Shown here piece by piece: positions 51,120 to 63,373 of a stretch of 64,000 nt of DNA. Both the position numbers and the translations under genes were made by a program. This DNA comes from Himantopus leucocephalus (lineage: Eukaryota; Chordata; Aves; Charadriiformes; Recurvirostridae), in the NCBI GenBank assembly GCA_003993805.1, contig RSEF01000013.1:20616184-20680183 (forward strand). The letters run 5' to 3'. Under the pieces are notes generated by a model. It ran no database searches and was not told the origin of the DNA. It was given only the letters and a program-made list of their open reading frames with translations. Within the stretch, counting starts at the first letter, position 1; each line of letters begins with the position of its first letter.

Positions 51120-53050
51120 CCTGACACTTCAACCTCCAAAGCAAAACTTTGGTATTTGATTGGGAAGAAGTATTTGTTTGGGACAGAAAGTCTCAGAAAG
51201 CCAGCACCGGAGGAGATTTGTTGTTCTTCTCTTCAGCTGTAAGATACATTTTTTGAATGTCTTCAAGAAACCAAGTGGCAGGGAGGCAGGTGATTTCTTG
51301 CATGCACCCACTCTGGTGCAGCAATGCAGCTGTGACACCTTCCGCTCCCCCAAAGTGTCAGGGCTGGGCTGAGGAGGCTGTGGTTACCCTGGGACTCAAA
51401 CAGGCAACTCTCACAATGGAAGGAAACATCTTTTACAGCAGAACCATGCTACAAAAAGCCATCAGCAAGGGCACTACCAGCCCAAGCATTGATCTTCATG
51501 GGGGACAGTGACAAAGTCATTTAGAGTGTGCGATGAGGACCAAGGCTGTCCTCTTTTCTAATTTCTCCTTGGTTCACCTTTGCAGAAGACTCTTCAAAGT
51601 TTAGTATGCAACTGCACTGGACACTGAAATGTCTTCCTGAACCGCTCCCCTTTCCTGAGAAGCTGTCTTTGCATTGAAAATACAAAAGCCAAACAAGACA
51701 GCAAGGAGGTCAAATATAGGCCACATGACACTTTACCAGTAAAAAAGCAGTGAAATAAGTGAAGAATATAAGGGCCATCTGCAATCATGGGACAAAACCT
51801 GACCAGTTTTTTGCTGTTTTTTCTTCCAGGAATCAGCCAAGTCACGCTGTAACTATTCAGACACTGCCTGCAACAAGGCACTGCTTGAAGAGACATGCAT
51901 GGACTGCATATGGCCACACACCACTGTGCATTGCAGGCTATGCTATGCGCACAAATGAAAATCTTTCTGTTTAACTTTCCTCCCCCCTACATGCATCTGT
52001 GCATCTGCACATTCTGGCTCTAGGTTCTGTTGCTTGTTAGGAAAAACAGTGGCTGCACAGGTGACAGGCTGCTGGCGGCAGAATAGCAAAGAACACACAA
52101 TGAGATGCCACCTGCAGCTGAGGGGGGGAAATTAAGCACATTTGCATGTGACACAGGACACTGAAGCATTCTGAAGAGCCATGGCTGGCCAGGCACTTAG
52201 GTCGCTGGCTCCTCCATTCATCACCTGCAGATTTATCCTTACTAGCCAGTAACTGTATAAAAGGAAGTGTGGACTTACTGGATCTGGTAGGAGAGAAGAC
52301 CAGGAAACAGGTGCTCACTCAAGCTGAAGACTAAACAGAGGAGAGAGTCCCAGAACGAATTACGGAATCCTGCATAATCATCCTCTGGAGAAGATCCCTC
52401 TGCAGTACTGGAGACCTCTTACTTGGTAACTGCCCTTATGCCACAGCAGTATTACAGTTAAATCACCAGCCCCTGAGGTCTGGGAAGGGTGCCTAGGCTG
52501 AAGTACAAGGTAGAAGTGTTACCGACAGGAGGCTGTGTGTGGCAGCAACTGTGTGTTGGAAAAGTCCCACTGTCCCACGTGAGGAGCCCAGAGCTACTCA
52601 TGCAGATGTACTGGAGGGCCCTGGAAGTACCAGCTGAAGCTGAGGTATCTGCCCATTCCCCAGTCTCTTGCTGAGACTTTCACATTGTCTCTAGGAGTAA
52701 AGGTGAAGGCAGTGTGGGTGGTCATGAAACTGTGCTGCACAACCACCCCACAGCAACATGACAACTTAAGTACCACCTCCCAAGCACCAGTGAAAATGAG
52801 CTGCACACAACCAAAGCGTTTCTTAGCTCCCACAAAAAATATTGGGAAGGCAGGGGTGGGGGGCACGCTTCCACACTGCTACTTTCCCCAAACTGCCCCA
52901 CCATATCAAGTGGCCCCAAGCATATTCACCAGTCTCATCCAGATACTTTCAAACCTGGATGCAAACATCAGCTGCCACCTCTTTGTTTCACAAGGCTACA
53001 TCCAAGTGGTCCTAGAGTGACTGGAGGTGTAACCACACACACAGCTGACA
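51120..53050. other. GC-richer intronic block with a TATA box
   Basis: This is a two-kilobase compositional island in the intron between the 54.5 and 50.7 kb exons. TATAAAA at 52,256 lies about 115 bases after an ATTTGCAT octamer at 52,139, in the layout of an LTR or small promoter. No LTR ends or coding sequence were recognised. Confidence 0.35.
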
Positions 53051-54525
53051 AGCTGCGAGCAAGGCTGGTAAAACTGAACGTTAATGCAATTCCAGACTAC
53101 GCAAGCAAGCAAGCTGACCCACAGGTCACAGGTTACAGATATCCGGTGTTCTGTACAAAGAGGTAGTAAAAGCCTCTTATAGGACTAGAGCCAAAATATC
53201 TCTCTGGCTGCCCTCCTATCAGGCAGCTATTGAAATATAAATAATACTTTTAAAACTGAGAAAGAAAACAGCTAGCGTATTAGGAGAGGAAAACAAAAGT
53301 GGTGCTTGCCCCAGTACATCAAATCTAGTAAAAGCTCTTTGAAAGAAGATACAAAATAATGAAAAAAAACCTGCATACATTTTCCCTAAATACTGCTGTG
53401 TTTTGTTGCTTTGAAATTACAGTGTATAGAAAACAGATATACTGAGATCGTATGTCTTACGGTGGACTGACTTTGCTGCAAACGTTGAAACTTAGTGGGG
53501 GGAAAAATGGGGAGCAGGAAGTTTGGAAACAGTTACATTAGATTATCATGAGGGATTTATTTTTGTAGTATTATTCATAAAGACTTCTAAGATATTTACT
53601 TTCTGGCTGTCACAGGATGTGCAGTTTGGCAGGGACTGCGAAACAGTCTACACTGCCTCTCTATTGCGTGGGCTTGACTTCTTTCTATTTTGTACTTATT
53701 CACAGTTTACCAGTGGAACTTGGACTGTTCAGCAGTCTTTACCATGCTGGTGAAATAAAGGTTTCTACTTGTCCTCTAATTGCATCTGTGTTTAAAGTTA
53801 TACACTTTGTGCATTGATTTACTGACTTCCCACCCCCACCAGGATTTTGCCTCATGTTAGTTACATGCAGGCTCTGCTACTGATCCTCAGCAACAGTGAT
53901 CATCAATAGAAGAGGTATTTCTTGTGTAAAGAACTACATAGTGAGTGATTGTGGCAGGTTCTGACAATAACTATGTAGTTACCTCTAGAACTATATTACG
54001 GCGAGTGCACTACAGAATGACCAGCTGTTCTGGAACAATGGGAAGCAGACCTCTATACTTTTAGTGACACATTTATTCTATCATTCCCTTCTTGGGAAGC
54101 ATTAGTTTTGTAGCTAGATCTTCCAGTAAAAACTGGTTTCTAGTTTTATAAGTGTTTCTCCACAACTGGTGAAATAAACAAAAGCAACGTAACCAGACTT
54201 CCAGAGTCTGTACACAGCATGAAGGCTTGAGAAATTCAGCTGTTTTGTCCATTCAAATGATTTTTTAACTCTGAAACGTAATTATAGTGATTTCTAATAT
54301 TTATGCTAATTTCCTGTTCCCCTCCCCTTAATATCAAGATAACAGGTTTCTCCTTAAAATAGCAGCCAACTCCATTAGTCACAAGGGAATAAAATCTCAC
54401 TCTTGTATATGGCTTCCCCACTCTGCTAGCTTTGGGAAACGATGTATTTTGAAAACCAAAATCTAGAGTAATTCTAAAACAGAAAAACTTAAGATATTTT
54501 TATACCAATTTGATAAAGACATCCA

Positions 54526-54748
54526 TTAAAACCACATAATCTTAATTTTTCCATCAGTTATCTCTGGTGACATATGAGTCATGTGCTTCAAGAAACACAA
54601 CTGTGGCTGCAGAACTAAGGTCCAGTCCATGGCAGACTCTGCAGAAGGCTTCACATCTTCAATTTTCAATGACGAATGTCTAACTCTTTTCTTGGGGAAA
54701 ACATATGCAAGTGGTTTTTCACACATTTCATGTTCTTCAGGACATAGG
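54526..54748 (-). CDS. Coding exon candidate, boundaries uncertain
   Basis: An open frame of about 70 codons follows CATTTTTATTACTGGAG. It has coding-like composition, including PEEHEMCEKPLAYVFPKK and HSSLKIEDVKPSAESAMDW. It ends at a stop at the low end with no convincing donor just before it, so the true 3' edge may lie inside (for example GAT|GTGAAG). Phase to its neighbours is unresolved. Confidence 0.4.
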
Positions 54749-54779
54749 CTCCAGTAATAAAAATGAATCATTTGCTTGC

Positions 54780-55010
54780 TTTCTTTCCTGTTAATAACTC
54801 ACCTTTTGTAATTCAATGTTTGTTTGCACTGAAATTGCAATGTGCTGCTACTGACTTGCCTAGATTTAATCCTGATGAATAAGAATGTAAAAGTACAATT
54901 AGGCTACATGCTAATGACCATATCAAATCCAAATCAATTAATAGTATTTATCTAATGCAAAGTGCCAAATGCCAATGCAACAATACTTACCAGCTTTTCA
55001 GTTTGTGTAG
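54780..55010. promoter_or_regulatory. Possible conserved noncoding element
   Basis: This low-complexity-free, AT-rich intronic stretch has repeated TAAT/ATGCAAA-like sites (TTGTAATTCAATG, TCTAATGCAAAG, GCTAATGACC). It is listed only as a candidate. Confidence 0.2.
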
Positions 55011-55412
55011 TGAATTGTTGTCATATCATGTATTACACTGTATTTAATCTTCTACCCCAAGCAGTTTTTCTTGTGAGAGTGTTAATAGATAATTCATCTC
55101 CTTGTAGCTTGGTTGCTCCTCCAACAGACCCAGTTTAGCCTCAATTTATCACTGAAACTGTGTCTAAAGCAGTTTATTTCTGGTACTGTCCTCAAGTTTC
55201 AAGGCTCATTATTCTGTGCAATGCTAAGCCACATAATTCCATGCTCAAATGGACAGACAATCAACTGTGATGATGAAACTTTTTTGATAGTAGGCTTCAA
55301 AGAAGCTATTAAATACACATTTGCATGATATAGGTCTTCCTGGTGAGATTTTCAATATTTGAGGGTAACTGGATGTACAGGAACCAAGCTTCAGTAACTT
55401 TTGGGTCTGAAC

Positions 55413-55513
55413 CTCCTTGAACATAAAAAGATGATATTTTTGAGATTCTTTTTCACTAGGGTGACTTTTAAGTTGCTGATGGCCAAAATTTGTTAGTACA
55501 AATTCCTGAATTT
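55413..55513 (-). CDS. Coding exon candidate, 33 codons or more
   Basis: The acceptor AATCTTTTTTCAG is strong. The frame reads IQEFVLTNFGHQQLKS and SEKESQKYHLFMFKE and stays open to 55,245. The donor shown is AAGGAG|GTTCAG. A longer form ending at 55,317 (TGT|GTATTT) would keep the same phase. Confidence 0.5.
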
Positions 55514-55662
55514 CTGAAAAAAGATTTCCTTGTACATATGGTATAGATGGTATAGAAGTATGATTTATTCTTAAGCTTATTTTGATAATGAGCATGTAGC
55601 AATAGAATCACACATACAGCTTGATTCTATTAATTCTGACATTTTTTTAAAAAGTGCAAAAC

Positions 55663-55751
55663 CTTCTGCTTTGTTTTTATTAATTTTAAGATTTTCTAAT
55701 CTTAAAATTGGAAAGAGGAGAGATCTCCTCTCAGGGAGGAGATTCCTGATC
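55663..55751 (-). CDS. Coding exon candidate, about 29 codons
   Basis: The acceptor is excellent (TTTGTATCTCTGTCAG). The open frame runs NLLPERRSLLFPILRLENLK. The donor AGAAG|GTTTTG is only fair; the frame stays open to about 55,580, and another donor, GCT|GTATGT, lies near 55,618. The fair donor is preferred because it joins in phase to the next exon as a Glu codon, while the stronger one would create a stop. Confidence 0.45.
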
Positions 55752-56030
55752 CTGACAGAGATACAAATAAAAAAGTACAATTTGCTTAGTGTCAGTTCAA
55801 CTGAAATTTTCACACAGCAACAAAAAAAAAAACCCTGCAAATATTTTACAAAAAGAGCAAAAGTTACAGCAGTGCTTTAGAATAGATATTTACCATATTT
55901 TACAGAAAAGAACCAATGCTTACTAAAAGAAATATTAGTTGCAATAGGATCATAAATTCCCCAATTTCAAGGGAATCAATACATTATCAAAAAAATAAAC
56001 AATGAAAAATTGAAGAATGTTTTGACTTAC

Positions 56031-56129
56031 CACAATAGTAGCCAAAATCAGCTTCAATACACATTTCTTATAGCTTTGTCTGTTAACTTTTACAGAAATA
56101 CATTCTGGTGTACATATCAATATTAACTT
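56031..56129 (-). CDS. Coding exon candidate, 33 codons
   Basis: The exon starts after AATATTGTTAG and ends at the strong donor ATTGTG|GTAAGTC. Phase is 0 at both ends, matching the 57.6 kb exon upstream. It reads KLILICTPECISVK then VNRQSYKKCVLKLILATIV, a strand-like pattern. Two internal AGs (exon starts at 56,087 or 56,079) could act as alternative acceptors. The downstream join to 55.7 kb is out of phase, so one small exon is probably missing. Confidence 0.65.
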
Positions 56130-56739
56130 CTAACAATATTACAGTGTTATGTGGTTTACAGCATTAGGTGGACTTTGCAGAATGCAGCTAACTCTTACTT
56201 TGTTAAGTGGGCATGCCTTACCTGCTTGGTAAATGTTCATTTTTTCATACTTATACCCAGTTACCTTTCAGATATATAAATTTTAAACATGATGCAGACT
56301 TCAGTCAGCAGAACAGTCAGTAAAATGCTCGGTTGAAATTTAAATATTTTTATGATTAAGGGAAGCATTTAAATACTGGTAATATAGACTTGACAATTCT
56401 GGCCATATGATGCCATCTGTTGAGTTACATCCAAATTTCCTATTTGTTGAGTCCTGTTCAACCCAGTAAATTGGCTGAAAAATAAGCCTACATATGCATT
56501 TGAATCAGACCACATTCATCCCTCCCTCTTGACTACGGCAATTTGAATTTCACATATTTTTAGCATGGAATTCAGCAATTCATGTTACCTTTTCCTATTA
56601 ACTGTGCAGGAAAACATTACTGTCAGAGAAAGACATTGTCAGAGGTTAGGCAGAGCATGCTTTGTGCCTGAATAAATATTACTAAAACTCGTAACTTCAA
56701 AAGTTACAATCCAGCAGGATGAAAAGCATCACAGAGGTG

Positions 56740-57440
56740 CTGGGAAGAACATGATAACCTTCTCCCCTCAACAATGCACAGGTCAGTCAACAGTTATGGT
56801 GGTGCCCTAAACTCCTTAGCTGAGCTAAGGCTTCAGGAATAGCTGGAGGCAGACTTCGGGCTATCAGCTTGGCTTGTGTCATCCATGCCTGCATGAGCTA
56901 TAAGGACCTGCAAAGCGCTCTCAGGTGGCACCTGGAAAATGGGATGTGGTGCAGAAATCCCTCAGCTGACTCTAAGCAAGACAGCTTCCACACGTGGCTG
57001 GTAGGTGCCACGCAGAAAGGCCACCCGAGGCCCACGGAGGCAGAGCAGCCGTGCCAGTATGACACCTCAGCACTGGTTATCATGGGAACAATGCTTCAGG
57101 GTGCCAGTCTCTTGCTTCTGCTGCCAGCTTCACCCCAGCTGGGTAGAGGATCTCTGCATGGAGTGGTGCTGGGCAGCACAAAAATGCCTTTGGCAGATTG
57201 TACTCAAGTTCAATATGGTCAGCTGATGGCCCAGATTTGTTTCCACCAAAATGAGCTGCAGACTTCTTGTAACATCTCTAGGGAGACACATAGTGCATGG
57301 TGGGTGATTTCATAGCTGGAGCTTCTCTCTCTGCTCCTGGCATGCTGCAGTTTCAACACACAGGTGTGTGAAGCTGGTGGACTGGCATCTCTGTCACAGG
57401 CCACCAGGTCCTGTGGTCTGCCAAAGGCTGATTATTTCCC
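56740..57440. other. GC-richer intronic block, unassigned
   Basis: A 148-codon plus-strand open frame lies here, inside the intron between the 57.6 and 56.1 kb exons. Composition and lack of any recognised domain suggest an old repeat or chance. Confidence 0.35.
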
Positions 57441-57583
57441 CTAGCTTTCTGAACTGGCTGGGATAACAGAGCTATATGCAAATCATTGCAGATTCCTGCT
57501 TGGACACCCACAATTAGTCATTCCTGATGCAGTATTGTAAAAGACTTTTGGCAAATAAATTGTATTTTTGCTGGAATACTCAC

Positions 57584-57611
57584 AAATTCCATGTCTTGAG
57601 TTCCAGCTGCT
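57584..57611 (-). CDS. 28-base coding exon candidate
   Basis: The acceptor TCTTTCTACCATTCAG and donor AATTT|GTGAGTATT are excellent. All three frames are open in so short an exon. Only the frame giving AAGTQDMEF (one base in, boundary out) links the exons on both sides. Confidence 0.5.
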
Positions 57612-57698
57612 CTGAATGGTAGAAAGACTAGTAAGTTCACAACTTTACAAGACAGTTCAGCTCCGATTCTAATATACATAAATTTAGAAAACATTTAC

Positions 57699-57745
57699 CT
57701 TCTATGTTTAGGAGGTGATCTGCCCAAAACATATCTCCAGTTTAC
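57699..57745 (-). CDS. Coding exon candidate (VNWRYVLGRSPPKHR)
   Basis: The acceptor AACTTTGTTTAG and donor ATAGAAG|GTAAATG are both strong. Two of three frames contain stops; the open one gives VNWRYVLGRSPPKHR and leaves two bases that complete Arg with the next exon. It is in phase with the 59.4 kb exon upstream. Confidence 0.6.
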
Positions 57746-59418
57746 CTAAACAAAGTTGAAGCACTGTACTGCTCATATGAAGGCTCAACAATGTTAGCAA
57801 CTGCAATAAACCAAAATGTTGTTTAAATGATTCTTCCTGGCACTTGATCACTTTTTGGAACATGGTGCTTCTAGCATTTCATAGCTCAATCCGTCCTAAA
57901 GCATGCAAAATTTATTGCCAATGTTTTAACAACGGAAAAAAAACACCCTGGGACATCCCAATACTATACATTAGTAGGCAAGTGAGGCAAAAGTAAGTCT
58001 GTTTTGTTAGGTCAGAATTCCTAACACTTTAGCTTGATTTTCTGTGTTATGAGAAAGACTATGTATAAAGTATGTTACTTCACACAGGTTTTTGTTTGGG
58101 GTTTCATTTTTAGTTTATTTTTATTTCTGTTATAGCATGCACCTGGATGCAACAAGAAAGCTTCTGTGGCTTTAAAGACTTTTAGGTTTAACTTCAGATA
58201 AATTATTTATTTATATGCAGAGATACATTTTTATTTGCACTTATAATGACACAAAAATCATCTTCTCTAACCAAATGCCAAAGGACCACACATTGTCAAT
58301 GAATCTGAGCAGAGATTACACTGCATCGTGTTAGAAAGAGTACTTATTTTTTTAACCTAGAATGTAGCTATTTAACTTTTAAAAGCAACTCCTGGTGATG
58401 ATTTCACACCTCTCAACATTTTCCAGTAAAATTTACTTTGAATGTGCAGATTTGTAATTAATTGGAAGCTATAGGGACCCAACAGAAAATTCAGTAGCTT
58501 AGAACCTCAGTCAGCAAGTAGTAATATCTAGTGTATTTTGCTACTTGCATTCATTCTAGTTTATATTTTAAATTGTGATGGCAAACACAACATTACACTT
58601 AATTCCCTACAGCTTTTGCAATTCACAGAGTTTGTACTTTTTTTTTGACCATATCCCTATAGTTTTGTGATTTTTATGTTATTCCTCTTGCGTGTGCAAA
58701 AGAGTAGGCCTCTGCCATAACTCATGGCCTCATTCCATCCGGATACACAAATAGTGCCAAAATCATTTTCAAAATGACTGATTTCAGCCAACTTTAACTG
58801 AATGAGTTTAAGCAATGCAAAGCCCTCTTTGCTGAGTTTTATTTTCTATGGAAACTTCAAATTTAGAAAAATTAGGTATGAAGGAATGGGATTCATTGTC
58901 AATTTGCTGACTGACAGGGTCTGACCACGTTTATGTCAGCAGTGATTTGAAAGCATAATTCTGCTGCCGTGTTTGGTTTCGTCTACAATTATAATAGGGT
59001 TTTTCTACATGGAAATACTCCAGAAAAGAGTGAAGTTAATGCTTTATTTCACCACAGGTTAATCTCACTGTAAGGCATTTATTGAATCCCTGTGTAGATG
59101 CTTTAACTTGGAAGTCACATGGCTTCAGTTCAGCAGAGCTGAAATCTCTTAGGGATTAGGCTATAGTGACGGTTGCTTTCCTTCTGAATGAGAGAATTCA
59201 CATGGAGCCTTAATAAGCTGTAACTTATTCATATTGACTTCACCCCTTTGGCTAATTTGTCCTACCTCCTCAAACAGAGTAGTCATCAATGTATTACAAA
59301 TTATACTTCAGTACCAATGTTATTAGTCTGGTAACTGGCTGCTTCTCATTTGGAGGAAGCATGCTAATAGCAAGTATCAGGGAAAAAAAATACACAAGCC
59401 TGCTAAAGAAGTAATTAC

Positions 59419-59537
59419 ATATATGTCATGAAAGTAGTATATTTGTCTCCTCAAAAGTACCATGGACTCTGAATTATCTGGTGGCTTGTGATAGCCTATG
59501 AAAATTACAGATAAGCCGGGCGGGAAATAATCACCAC
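59419..59537 (-). CDS. Coding exon candidate, 39 codons
   Basis: The exon starts after ACAAAAAACAG and ends at ATATAT|GTAATTAC. Two leading bases complete a Gly codon with the upstream exon, and it ends on a codon boundary. The frame is open throughout, with segments GDYFPPGLSVIFIGYHKPP and SMVLLRRQIYYFHDIY, hydrophobic-alternating in a beta-strand manner. It joins in phase to the 57.7 kb exon. Confidence 0.7.
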
Positions 59538-60537
59538 CTGTTTTTTGTAATAGTTTTAAACAATAGCTTGTATCCGTATGTGGCAACCAGGTGAAATTAT
59601 ATACAGGGATCATTCTGCACCACTGAAAAATAGTAATTTATAAAAAGGGGAAAAAAACACAACATTACATAATTTCTCATAGAACAGACTTACATTGATT
59701 ATATTTTACTGGTAAGAAAGATAACAGGAATATTCAGATGAAATATTGCATCATATAGCAAAACCAAATGCTTTCCTTTTTTTATTTCTAGTGCCTGCTT
59801 TGGCATTTGGAACTGTGTAATGTCTAGCCTTATTCTCTTTACAGGAGTTCAAACACATCTACAACCTATAATATAACAAGGAAATCAAACATGATGGAAA
59901 GTGATCCCCATCATCACTGCCATCTTCTGCTTTCTCAAGACAAATTCTGGGAACTGTCACCTTCATCATAATACTGCTCCCTTAGCAAAATAATGAGAAA
60001 AATTCCACATTTGCTCAAGGCAGGTAAGCTTCCAGAATGTGTCCTGCTTGTAAACTTTAGGAGTTAGTTTTGGCAGCTAAGGAAGGATCTGAAATGGTGA
60101 CCCTGATCCCATGTTCTCACTTGTACCGCACACTGGAACCAGCAAGTAGCCCTGCCTCACCAGTGCAAGCTGACCCACCTGAGACATCATGTCTTCTATA
60201 TGGACCAGGCTGCATCGCGTCAGGCACTTGATTAAAACCAGACCAACTGGAAATGAAAGCACCATCCGTGAGACCTAGTTGGTATCATTTGTGTTTATTC
60301 ATCTGAAAAAACAACATCTGTTAGTAAGAGACAGAAATGTTCCTAACACCTCAGAAAGGGATTTCAGCTAGGGAATGCTGCTGGGTTTGAAGTATTATTC
60401 TCTTTTAGCCTTCTGCTAGTTTGCACTGAAATCTACACGCTCACTCTCTAAGCAAGGCTGAGAACTTACTGTTTGGGGCAATGCAAGAAAAACCTGTGAG
60501 CCTTGAAAACATACCAGACCACGTGTGGATGACTTAC

Positions 60538-60565
60538 CTTTTATGACTTGTTGCAAGGTGCTAAC
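60538..60565 (-). CDS. Short coding exon candidate (VSTLQQVIK)
   Basis: The donor AAAAG|GTAAGTCATCC is close to consensus. The acceptor TTTGCTGAG is only fair; alternatives would start at 60,584 or a few bases downstream. With this start it is phase 0 in and one base out, which fits both neighbours (63.2 kb upstream, 59.5 kb downstream). It encodes VSTLQQVIK, and the next exon completes a glycine codon. Confidence 0.45.
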
Positions 60566-60584
60566 CTCAGCAAATGACCATCGC

Positions 60585-63214
60585 CTTCCTCCAGGTTTGT
60601 GTCAGCCCAGCAGGTGAAAGCACCATACTAGCTCCTGATACTGCATTCAGCTGCTTCTGGTGCTCCAGAGGCAAAGCCATTTTGCTGTTGCTTAAAGGTC
60701 TCCACGCAAACCATGTATCAGTTTGTTCAGAATGTGTCCTCATTATGGGGAATACCTTTTTCTATATTTGGAGGGAAAGGTATTTGCTATGCAAGGACCC
60801 CATATGTTTTAAGGCTTATTGGCCATATAATTATTTCCTGTTTAGTAACTGCATCCAGGTACAGGCAGAGAACAACTGAAAACCCTATACCTGACACTAT
60901 AATATGTAAATCTATTTACTTGCAGGCTCCAGAGTACTGCGTTTTTCTCTGCTACAGGCATATAAGTCACTAAGCAACAGTTAACACAGGTATACGGTTT
61001 TCATCCATTACAGAGAAGGGTGGGCACGTATCTCCTGCGAACAGCCACTGACTTCTAGCTATTAGTTTCTTTTTGACATGATCTCAGTCTCCAAAAAAAA
61101 ATGATCGAACAGGAAAACAGTAGGGAAAAGAGGACATCATTGTTAGGTGTAATTATTTGTGTCTTTGAATGCACTGCTGATGGGAGTGAAACTCAAGTGG
61201 ATTAAGAATGAACAACAATAGGAAGGAGAAATACAAGAACAGTATAAATTCCCTTAAGGGAACACATCACATTAAAATAATGATAAAAAAATGGAAATAC
61301 TTGAATTGTTCAAATGATGGGAATGTCTACAGGGCAAATCTAGACCAGGATCCAATTGTTCTAGGCGGCGTACAGACATATGGTAAACACAAGCCTTTGT
61401 TCCAAAGAATTTGAAATTACATAAGAGAGAACAATACAGGTGGAAAGATACAGAACCTCTTTTTCCCACTAGAAATAAAAAAGGTTGGGCCTAGGGGAAT
61501 CTATGGCGTGTGCAGATTGCTGTGGGTTCTCTGTCAGAGTTAGGGGCTAAAACTAGATTCCCAGACCTCTGCTGCCTTGACTAGAAGAGATTTCACACCT
61601 GTTGCTCTTCTAGCACTTTTCATGCCAATTATTGAATTACTCAGTTACTGCTTTTAAGAACTGTTCTTTACTCATATTTATTTTGTTGATTCACTAACAA
61701 AAGGCTACATCAGGTGTCCACGCAGTGGGGTACCAACAGTCACACAAAGAAGACCTCTAATTAACCATCTGAACACCCTCAGGCCAACAACATATTTCTG
61801 CAATGCACACGTATTTGTACACACTTACATGAAATTAGATGTGCTTGCTGAAGATTTTAAAGGAAAGTTGAAAGCAGTTAGTAAAAGATTTCAACACAAC
61901 TGCCTTTCAGCCTGCTCACCCATCTCCTTTCAGCATCAGTGGTTTATATCTCCACATCAAATGCAGCCTCACAGCAACAAACACCAATGGACCTTGTCAC
62001 AGAAAAGCCAGAGTGAAATGACTGCATTTTCCAAACTTAAACCTCCCCAGAAGAGGCATAATTGTCAAGATACTGCACTTAACTGTTAAAGGACCGCAGA
62101 GAGAGGGCAGCTCAGGAACCACACACAACTCTTCCCAAAAGCGATGAAGGCAGGAGATTAGGAAGGCTGCTCCTCATTTCAGGTCATCACAAGGCAGGAT
62201 GGCACCTCTACCTGCTCTACACTACTCTCCCAGTGGCTGGGGGGTAGGCTCCACCCTGGCACATATGTCACTCGCTACCAGGAAAGGGTAGGCAGGAATC
62301 CTTTTCTTCCAAGGACAGTTATCTTTTGCAGTCTAAGAGGATCTGGAGGCCCTCATTCTTTAATCAAGAACCTGTCTGAGGTAGTACACAACAGTAAGGA
62401 TCTGGCCTGAGCACCAGAAGAGACTGTGGTGGGTAGTACTGGGATTGCTCCCACAAAACAGAATTGATATTGATCACTGGAGGCAGCAGCAAAGAGGTGG
62501 TAGTAAGAAGTGTGCATGAAACTTCCCAAGGAGGAGTGAGTGACATTTGAGGGAACTTGGTCATCCTTCAGATCATGTGTCACTAGACAGCTGTGGTGAT
62601 CTGAGTCCCTAGGTCACCTTTCAAGATCACAGCAGGAAGGAAAAAAAGGCTCTGGAAATCTGGCATTTAAGGACAGTTATACAAAATGGTGAGGGATTTA
62701 GAGGGTTTCCCTTTACAGTTTCTTCTCTACAAGAAGTCTAGTGATGCGGGAAATAAAATATGGATCTGGGGAAAATGTCTCTTTTGTACTCTCAAACCTT
62801 ACCATGTACTCATGCAGAGTGAGGGAGAAGCAACATTTGTGTTGATACAACCTTTAATTACACATGATAAAATCCTGAAAGCTCAGCTTCAATATTGTGT
62901 GTTGTAGTGGATAAATTCAGTGTATCTACAATCTCCTATGTTAACAGCTATTAACATGAGATTAGGGATGATGGTGTGATCTAGACTTTTTCAGAGTATT
63001 TCAATAGCAAACAGAGATAAAAGAACTGAATAGAAAGACAAATCAAATTAGAAACAGTAGAGTGACACTGGAACAATTTTTTGTGGAAAAAAGAAGTCCT
63101 GTGCAAGTTTTTTTGAGCCTTTTAGCTTTTTTCTTCCTTTTGTTTTGTTGTTCTCATTCCAGTTTATTATTCGTTCAGCTCAGTTTGCTTCTGGTTCACT
63201 TAGTTTTGACATAC
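60585..63214. other. Intron between the two rightmost exons
   Basis: Moderate GC. Overlapping chance open frames occur at 61.8-62.6 kb. No exon with both splice sites was found. Confidence 0.4.
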
Positions 63215-63373
63215 GACTAAACAAAATTGCCAAGGGCACATAGATGATGGATGATACAATGATGACAGACTTATTTTCATTCCAATTCTAAATTCTTCTA
63301 AATAGGACATTTTTCTTTCTAAGTTCAACCTACTGCATGCATGAAAGTGGAGAAGTTCACCTGATGTGACTGT
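63215..63373 (-). CDS. Coding exon candidate, 53 codons, rightmost
   Basis: The acceptor follows a long pyrimidine tract ending in TTCTTCCCAG, and the donor is GTC|GTATGT. The exon is exactly 53 codons, open in the frame beginning TVTSGELLHFHAC, with phase 0 at both ends. The middle reads RKMSYLEEFRIGMKISL. It joins in phase to the 28-base exon at 60.5 kb. The product is not recognised. Confidence 0.55.

Larger units (their letters stand above)
1114..63373 (-). other. Span of a predicted many-exon protein-coding gene
   Basis: About 40 short minus-strand exon candidates lie here, each flanked by AG acceptor and GT donor sites and mostly open in only one frame. Codon phase carries across neighbouring exons from 63,373 to 56,031 and from 50,689 to 36,198 without a break. 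Neither a start codon exon nor a stop exon was identified, so the gene probably extends past both edges. The family is not recognised. Predicted segments alternate between helix-like and beta-strand-like, and two carry TQT motifs typical of LC8 dynein light chain ligands. A large scaffold protein is a guess. Joins still unresolved lie near 56.0-50.7, 36.2-30.5, 24.8-23.5, 19.8-18.9, 15.1-12.5, 8.2-7.5, 3.8-3.1 and 3.0-1.2 kb. Confidence 0.7.
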
